Origin: Bacteroidales bacterium
GTDB taxonomy: Bacteria > Bacteroidota > Bacteroidia > Bacteroidales > UBA1402
Length of the DNA: 8,812 nucleotides
Direction: 5' to 3'
Assembly: GCA_003506275.1 (NCBI GenBank)
Contig: DOBD01000323.1
Coordinates: forward strand, 8,321-17,132
Below the pieces are notes generated by a model, which was given only the letters and a program-made list of their open reading frames with translations, did no database searches and was not told the origin of the DNA. The position numbers and the translations under genes were made by a program. Below, one piece after another: positions 6,002 through 8,812 of the stretch (its first letter is position 1; every line of letters starts with the position of its first letter).

Positions 6002-7005
6002 AATCCGAAAACCAACACACAAAACACCAGTAACACCACAAAGAGCAGACGCGAGAAGCGGTTGTCCTTAAGGGAAAAATAGTGCGCCCAAAAAATAAGG
6101 GTGGGTATCATCAACAAAGACAAAAAAGCCGTGTTGGACTTCGCTGCAGTAATCCAAAGCACCTTCATGCCCAGCCAAAGCCAGAGGAAACCATACAGTT
6201 GATTTCTGGTGCGAAGTTTGTCCTGGTTGCGCTGTCCCATGAACGAGCCCACAGCGATGATCAAAATCAAGGCCAAACCACATAAGAACGCAACGGTGGT
6301 CGGGGTTACCCTATTCACCGCCATCCATTCGATTGACCAGACATTGTCAGCCCAAAGCCTCAGATAGTTGAAATCATCCAACAGAAAAGACGCACCACCA
6401 ATCAACCAATAAATGGAACCAAATCCCATCAAGGAAGAAAGAATCGTTTTCAGGTTCAACGATTGTTGCTGGAAGGCTGCTAACCAATAGAAAGGCAGCA
6501 ACCACGTCAACCTGTTGATAACCAGACTAGCCAAACCAAGCAACAGGGAGGCATCAAACAAGGCTCTCCCCATTTCGTTGCGTTCGAGCACGGAAAAAAT
6601 GCGCAAATTGGCTCCAATCAGAAACAAGGCTGCGACATAGGTCCTCAAGGGTGAAACGTGAGGGAATAAGGCCGCTGATATCAAACAATATAAAAAAAAC
6701 GGGAAAAAGCTACGTACTCGAACCAAGCGGTTGTCGGTAGACAGATATTGAAGCAACACCGCCCCTGTGATGATGGACAAAAAGGCAATCAGGTAACGCA
6801 ACCAAGTGTGGTCCAACAGGCTATAGAGACCATCAGAAACATACTTGAAACCAGGGAAATACGAGAATACCGTCTTGTCCACCTGAGCAGACGGAGCATC
6901 GGTGTTAAACAGGAAAGTCAGCAGCATCGAGGTTAACAAAACCAGGACCCCGCTTATCCAGAGTCCGTTGCTGTAAGTCACCCTCGTCAGAAATCCTTTT
7001 GCCAT
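5986..7005 (-). CDS. Polytopic inner-membrane protein, DUF6427-like
   Basis: The 339-residue protein is dominated by hydrophobic segments: about nine or ten likely membrane helices, for example near residues 14-32, 70-86, 98-114, 119-134, 151-176, 186-208, 233-254, 270-282, 288-306 and 312-335. The soluble stretch between the first two (about 33-68) and short loops carry most charges. I see no catalytic signature, transporter motif or glycosyltransferase motif. Size, helix count and position beside purD fit the uncharacterised Bacteroidota family DUF6427; that link is from memory. It follows purD with a 44-bp gap and no new promoter of the TAnnTTTG type that I can see, so it is probably cotranscribed with purD. 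Its stop lies inside the last codons of the convergent mnmD gene. Function is unknown; cofactor, sugar or lipid handling would be guesswork. Confidence 0.78.
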   Translation of the reverse strand: MAKGFLTRVTYSNGLWISGVLVLLTSMLLTFLFNTDAPSAQVDKTVFSYFPGFKYVSDGLYSLLDHTWLRYLIAFLSIITGAVLLQYLSTDNRLVRVRSFFPFFLYCLISAALFPHVSPLRTYVAALFLIGANLRIFSVLERNEMGRALFDASLLLGLASLVINRLTWLLPFYWLAAFQQQSLNLKTILSSLMGFGSIYWLIGGASFLLDDFNYLRLWADNVWSIEWMAVNRVTPTTVAFLCGLALILIIAVGSFMGQRNQDKLRTRNQLYGFLWLWLGMKVLWITAAKSNTAFLSLLMIPTLIFWAHYFSLKDNRFSRLLFVVLLVFCVLVFGFYSPF

Positions 7006-7034
7006 AACCTATAGCCCTTATCGTAGACCCTTCG

Positions 7035-7047
7035 CCGTGTAACACGG
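7035..7047. repeat. Perfect short palindrome in the purD to membrane-protein gap
   Basis: CCGTGTAACACGG forms CCGTG/CACGG arms around TAA, two bases beyond the purD stop on the minus strand. It could fold as a small hairpin in the transcript between the two cistrons, either modulating downstream expression or protecting the purD 3' end. There is no T-tract after it, so a strong terminator is unlikely. With a 5-bp stem, chance is a real possibility. Confidence 0.3.
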
Positions 7048-7049
7048 TA

Positions 7050-8321
7050 TCAGGGCAAGTCAAATCCGATGTCAGATCTGAAATACCGTCCTTCAAACTG
7101 AATCGAGGACGCTCGCTTGAACGACGCTGCCAAAGCCTCTTGCTTAGTGGCACCATACGAGGTGACCGCCAACACACGACCTCCGTTGGTGACCAACGCC
7201 CCATCATGATTGGCCGTTCCTGCATGAAAGACCAAACTATCTGATGGTTCCTGACTACCCGTAATAACCTTACCTTTCACATAGTCACCAGGATAGCCAC
7301 CTGAAACCAGCATAACGGTCACGGCAAATCGAGGATCCTCCTCAACAGTGACTTCATCCAACGTTTTTTTGGCAGCAGCTTCCAGCAAATCGATCAAATC
7401 GGTCTTCAAGCGGGGCATGACCACCTCAGTCTCCGGATCACCCATACGCGCATTGTATTCGATTACAAACGGCTCTCCTCCTACATTGATGAGCCCAAAG
7501 AAGATAAAGCCTGTATACACGATGCCTTCAGCATGAAGTCCATCAACCGTTGGCTTGATAATTTGTGCCTCTACCTTGGCCATAAATGGCTCGTCTGCGA
7601 AGGCAACCGGTGAAACAGCTCCCATGCCACCCGTATTCAATCCCGTATCCCCTACACCAATTCGCTTGTAATCCTTAGCCACCGGCAGTATCTTGTAATG
7701 AAGGCCATCTGTCAACGCAAAGACCGAACATTCGATGCCGTCAAGAAACTCTTCAATGACAACGGTACGGCTGGCTTCTCCAAATTTACCATCAAGCATG
7801 GAACCCAGCTCAGTCATGGCCTCTTCCAACTCCGACAGAATCAACACGCCCTTGCCGGCTGCCAAGCCATCGGCCTTCAGCACATAAGGCGCTTTGAGGC
7901 TTCTTAAAAAGGCCATACCTTCTTCCAGATTATCTTTCGTCACGCTTTTGTAACGGGCCGTCGGAATGTGGTGACGAGCCATGAAACCCTTTGAAAATTC
8001 TTTGCTGCCTTCCAGTCTGGCCCCGGACTGGGATGGTCCGATGACGGGGATGTGGGACACCTTGGGATCAGCGGCGAAAAAATCATACACGCCCTTGACT
8101 AAAGGGCCTTCTGGTCCAACGACCACCATGTCAATGGCCTTTTCAACGGCAAAGGCTGTCAAGGCCTGAAAATCCGTGGCGGATAAGGGCACATTGATAC
8201 CGACCTCGGCCGTTCCAGCATTGCCAGGAGCAATGTACAGGGATTTCAAACGGGGACTTTGGGCAATTTTCCAAGCCAGGGCGTGTTCACGACCACCTGA
8301 TCCAAGCAACAGGATGTTCAT
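7050..8321 (-). CDS. purD: Phosphoribosylamine-glycine ligase PurD
   Basis: PurD (GAR synthetase) joins glycine to 5-phosphoribosylamine using ATP, the second step of de novo purine synthesis in the cytoplasm. The 423-residue length is full for the family. Motifs in order are GSGGREHAL (8-16) and VVVGPEGPL (67-75) in the N domain, then the ATP-grasp parts VLKADGLAAGKGV (147-159), EEFLDGIECSV (190-200), GDTGLNTGGMGA (224-235) and EYNARMGDPETEVVMPRL (288-305), then SGGYPGDY (340-347) in the C domain. All expected ligand-binding regions are present with no frameshift. The ATG at 8321 directly precedes the family's NILLLGSGG start. A -7 promoter element (8364-8371) lies 42 bases upstream on the same strand, and the membrane-protein gene follows downstream. 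No other pur gene is in the window, so purine genes here are dispersed rather than clustered, at least locally. Confidence 0.97.
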   Translation of the reverse strand: MNILLLGSGGREHALAWKIAQSPRLKSLYIAPGNAGTAEVGINVPLSATDFQALTAFAVEKAIDMVVVGPEGPLVKGVYDFFAADPKVSHIPVIGPSQSGARLEGSKEFSKGFMARHHIPTARYKSVTKDNLEEGMAFLRSLKAPYVLKADGLAAGKGVLILSELEEAMTELGSMLDGKFGEASRTVVIEEFLDGIECSVFALTDGLHYKILPVAKDYKRIGVGDTGLNTGGMGAVSPVAFADEPFMAKVEAQIIKPTVDGLHAEGIVYTGFIFFGLINVGGEPFVIEYNARMGDPETEVVMPRLKTDLIDLLEAAAKKTLDEVTVEEDPRFAVTVMLVSGGYPGDYVKGKVITGSQEPSDSLVFHAGTANHDGALVTNGGRVLAVTSYGATKQEALAASFKRASSIQFEGRYFRSDIGFDLP

Positions 8322-8363
8322 AAGGGAAAAAGATTGAACGGGTTAGGGTTTGTGGTTATGGCG

Positions 8364-8398
8364 CAAAGATACGTCATCGTGGCCAAACTTCCTGCAAA
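8364..8398 (-). promoter_or_regulatory. Promoter of purD (-7 TATCTTTG, -33 TTTG)
   Basis: Read on the minus strand, TATCTTTG at 8371-8364 matches the Bacteroidota -7 consensus exactly. A TTTG at 8398-8395 is the -33 candidate, again with a 23-nt spacer, the same -7 sequence and the same spacing as the operon promoter at 1493-1527. Expected leader is about 36 nt. No purine operator could be identified. Confidence 0.55.
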
Positions 8399-8404
8399 AA
8401 CCAG

Positions 8405-8412
8405 TATTTTTG
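8405..8412 (+). promoter_or_regulatory. -7 promoter element for queG
   Basis: TATTTTTG matches TAnnTTTG and ends 26 bases before the first ATG of queG at 8439. It is identical to the -7 element proposed for the DUF4294-type gene, and like that one it lacks a convincing -33 TTTG. It lies a few bases beyond the -33 candidate of purD, so polymerases on the two promoters probably exclude each other. Confidence 0.45.
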
Positions 8413-8438
8413 CACAGTAGACTATCAGCCAACCGACG

Positions 8439-8812
8439 ATGATGACGCCCTCCGAACTGACCGCCTTTGTCAAACAGGAAGCCCTCAACCTGGGATTCAG
8501 TGCCTGTGGCATAACCCAGGCTCTCTCTGTGCCTGACCACGAACAGAAGCTCTTCCATGACTGGCTGGCTCAAGGCCGTCAGGGCGAAATGACCTACCTG
8601 GAACGCAACCAAGGTAAACGCATGGACCCCCGGGAACTGGTACCTGGCGCCAAGAGTCTGATTGTTGTGACGCTCAACTATGCCAACAAAGGGAACAGGC
8701 CGGCATCGGGTATTGCCCGCTATGCGTGTCGCCCCGACTATCACCCCCTGATCCGTGAGCGCCTGTGTACCTTATTGGAGCGGATTAAAGAGACGGGGCA
8801 ACCCTTCCAAGG
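8439..8812 (+). CDS. queG: Epoxyqueuosine reductase QueG, N-terminal part (3' end outside window)
   Basis: QueG reduces epoxyqueuosine to queuosine at the wobble position 34 of GUN-anticodon tRNAs, using a cobalamin cofactor and 4Fe-4S clusters. About 124 residues are visible. They match the family's N-terminal domain: KQEALNLGFSACGI (12-25), a WLAQGRQGEMTYLERN stretch (about 42-57), MDPRELVPGAKSLIVVTLNY, then IARYACRPDYH and a helix beginning LIRERL. The frame stays open to the right edge; the iron-sulfur cysteines lie beyond it and cannot be checked. Two adjacent ATGs (8439 and 8442) could serve as start, and no Shine-Dalgarno sequence decides between them; I chose the first. It is divergent from purD across a 117-bp promoter region. 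The long minus-strand open frame over the same bases is a shadow. A full-length gene is presumed, not seen. Confidence 0.9.
   Translation, partial: MMTPSELTAFVKQEALNLGFSACGITQALSVPDHEQKLFHDWLAQGRQGEMTYLERNQGKRMDPRELVPGAKSLIVVTLNYANKGNRPASGIARYACRPDYHPLIRERLCTLLERIKETGQPFQ

Noticed and set aside
8343..8744. Minus-strand open frame of 133 codons across the queG start
   Set aside because: The plus strand encodes a clear QueG N-terminus here, and the minus frame runs through the divergent promoters.
1..8812. Mobile element, CRISPR array, phage, toxin-antitoxin or defence system
   Set aside because: No transposase, integrase, long terminal inverted repeat, regularly spaced repeat or paired small genes were seen, and nearly all sequence is taken up by conserved-looking genes.

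Overview
The window looks like an ordinary chromosomal segment of a Bacteroidota (probably Bacteroidales) genome. Four things point there: the family mix (a DUF4294-type exported protein, a helix-hairpin-helix/beta-barrel surface protein, a DUF6427-like membrane protein and a stand-alone MnmD); MetK, PurD and radical SAM motifs that read as Bacteroidota-type; start codons without clear Shine-Dalgarno sequences; and gene-proximal TAnnTTTG elements, the known -7 promoter motif of this phylum. No tRNA, rRNA, CRISPR array, insertion sequence, integrase or phage gene was seen. All family assignments come from reading motifs, not from a database search.

Layout. (1) 2-703, plus strand: C-terminal part of metK (SAM synthetase), cut by the window edge. 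(2) 746-1390, minus: a small exported DUF4294-type protein, convergent with metK; a 10-bp-stem hairpin (726-760) lies between and partly inside them. (3) 1391-1546: a divergent promoter region. (4) 1547-5314 plus 5318-6001, plus strand: a likely operon of four genes. They are a PorV/FadL-like outer-membrane barrel protein, a 705-residue protein with a ComEA-like HhH domain followed by a predicted barrel, a radical SAM enzyme with a CX3CX2C cluster, and the tRNA wobble-uridine methyltransferase MnmD. (5) 8321-5986, minus: purD followed by a polytopic DUF6427-like protein, whose end overlaps the end of mnmD by 16 bp. (6) 8322-8438: a second divergent promoter region. (7) 8439-8812, plus: the N-terminal part of queG (epoxyqueuosine reductase), cut by the right edge.

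How the genes relate. MetK makes S-adenosylmethionine, which MnmD uses as methyl donor and the radical SAM enzyme needs as cofactor. MnmD and QueG both act on the tRNA wobble position 34, so translation-related modification is a recurring theme, although the genes lie in different transcription units. The least understood part is the pair of outer-membrane proteins at 1547-4490. Their near-contiguous arrangement suggests they work together at the cell surface, and the HhH domain raises the possibility of DNA or protein handling there. This pair, with the radical SAM gene of unknown substrate behind it, is the best candidate for undescribed biology; the rest is conserved housekeeping content.
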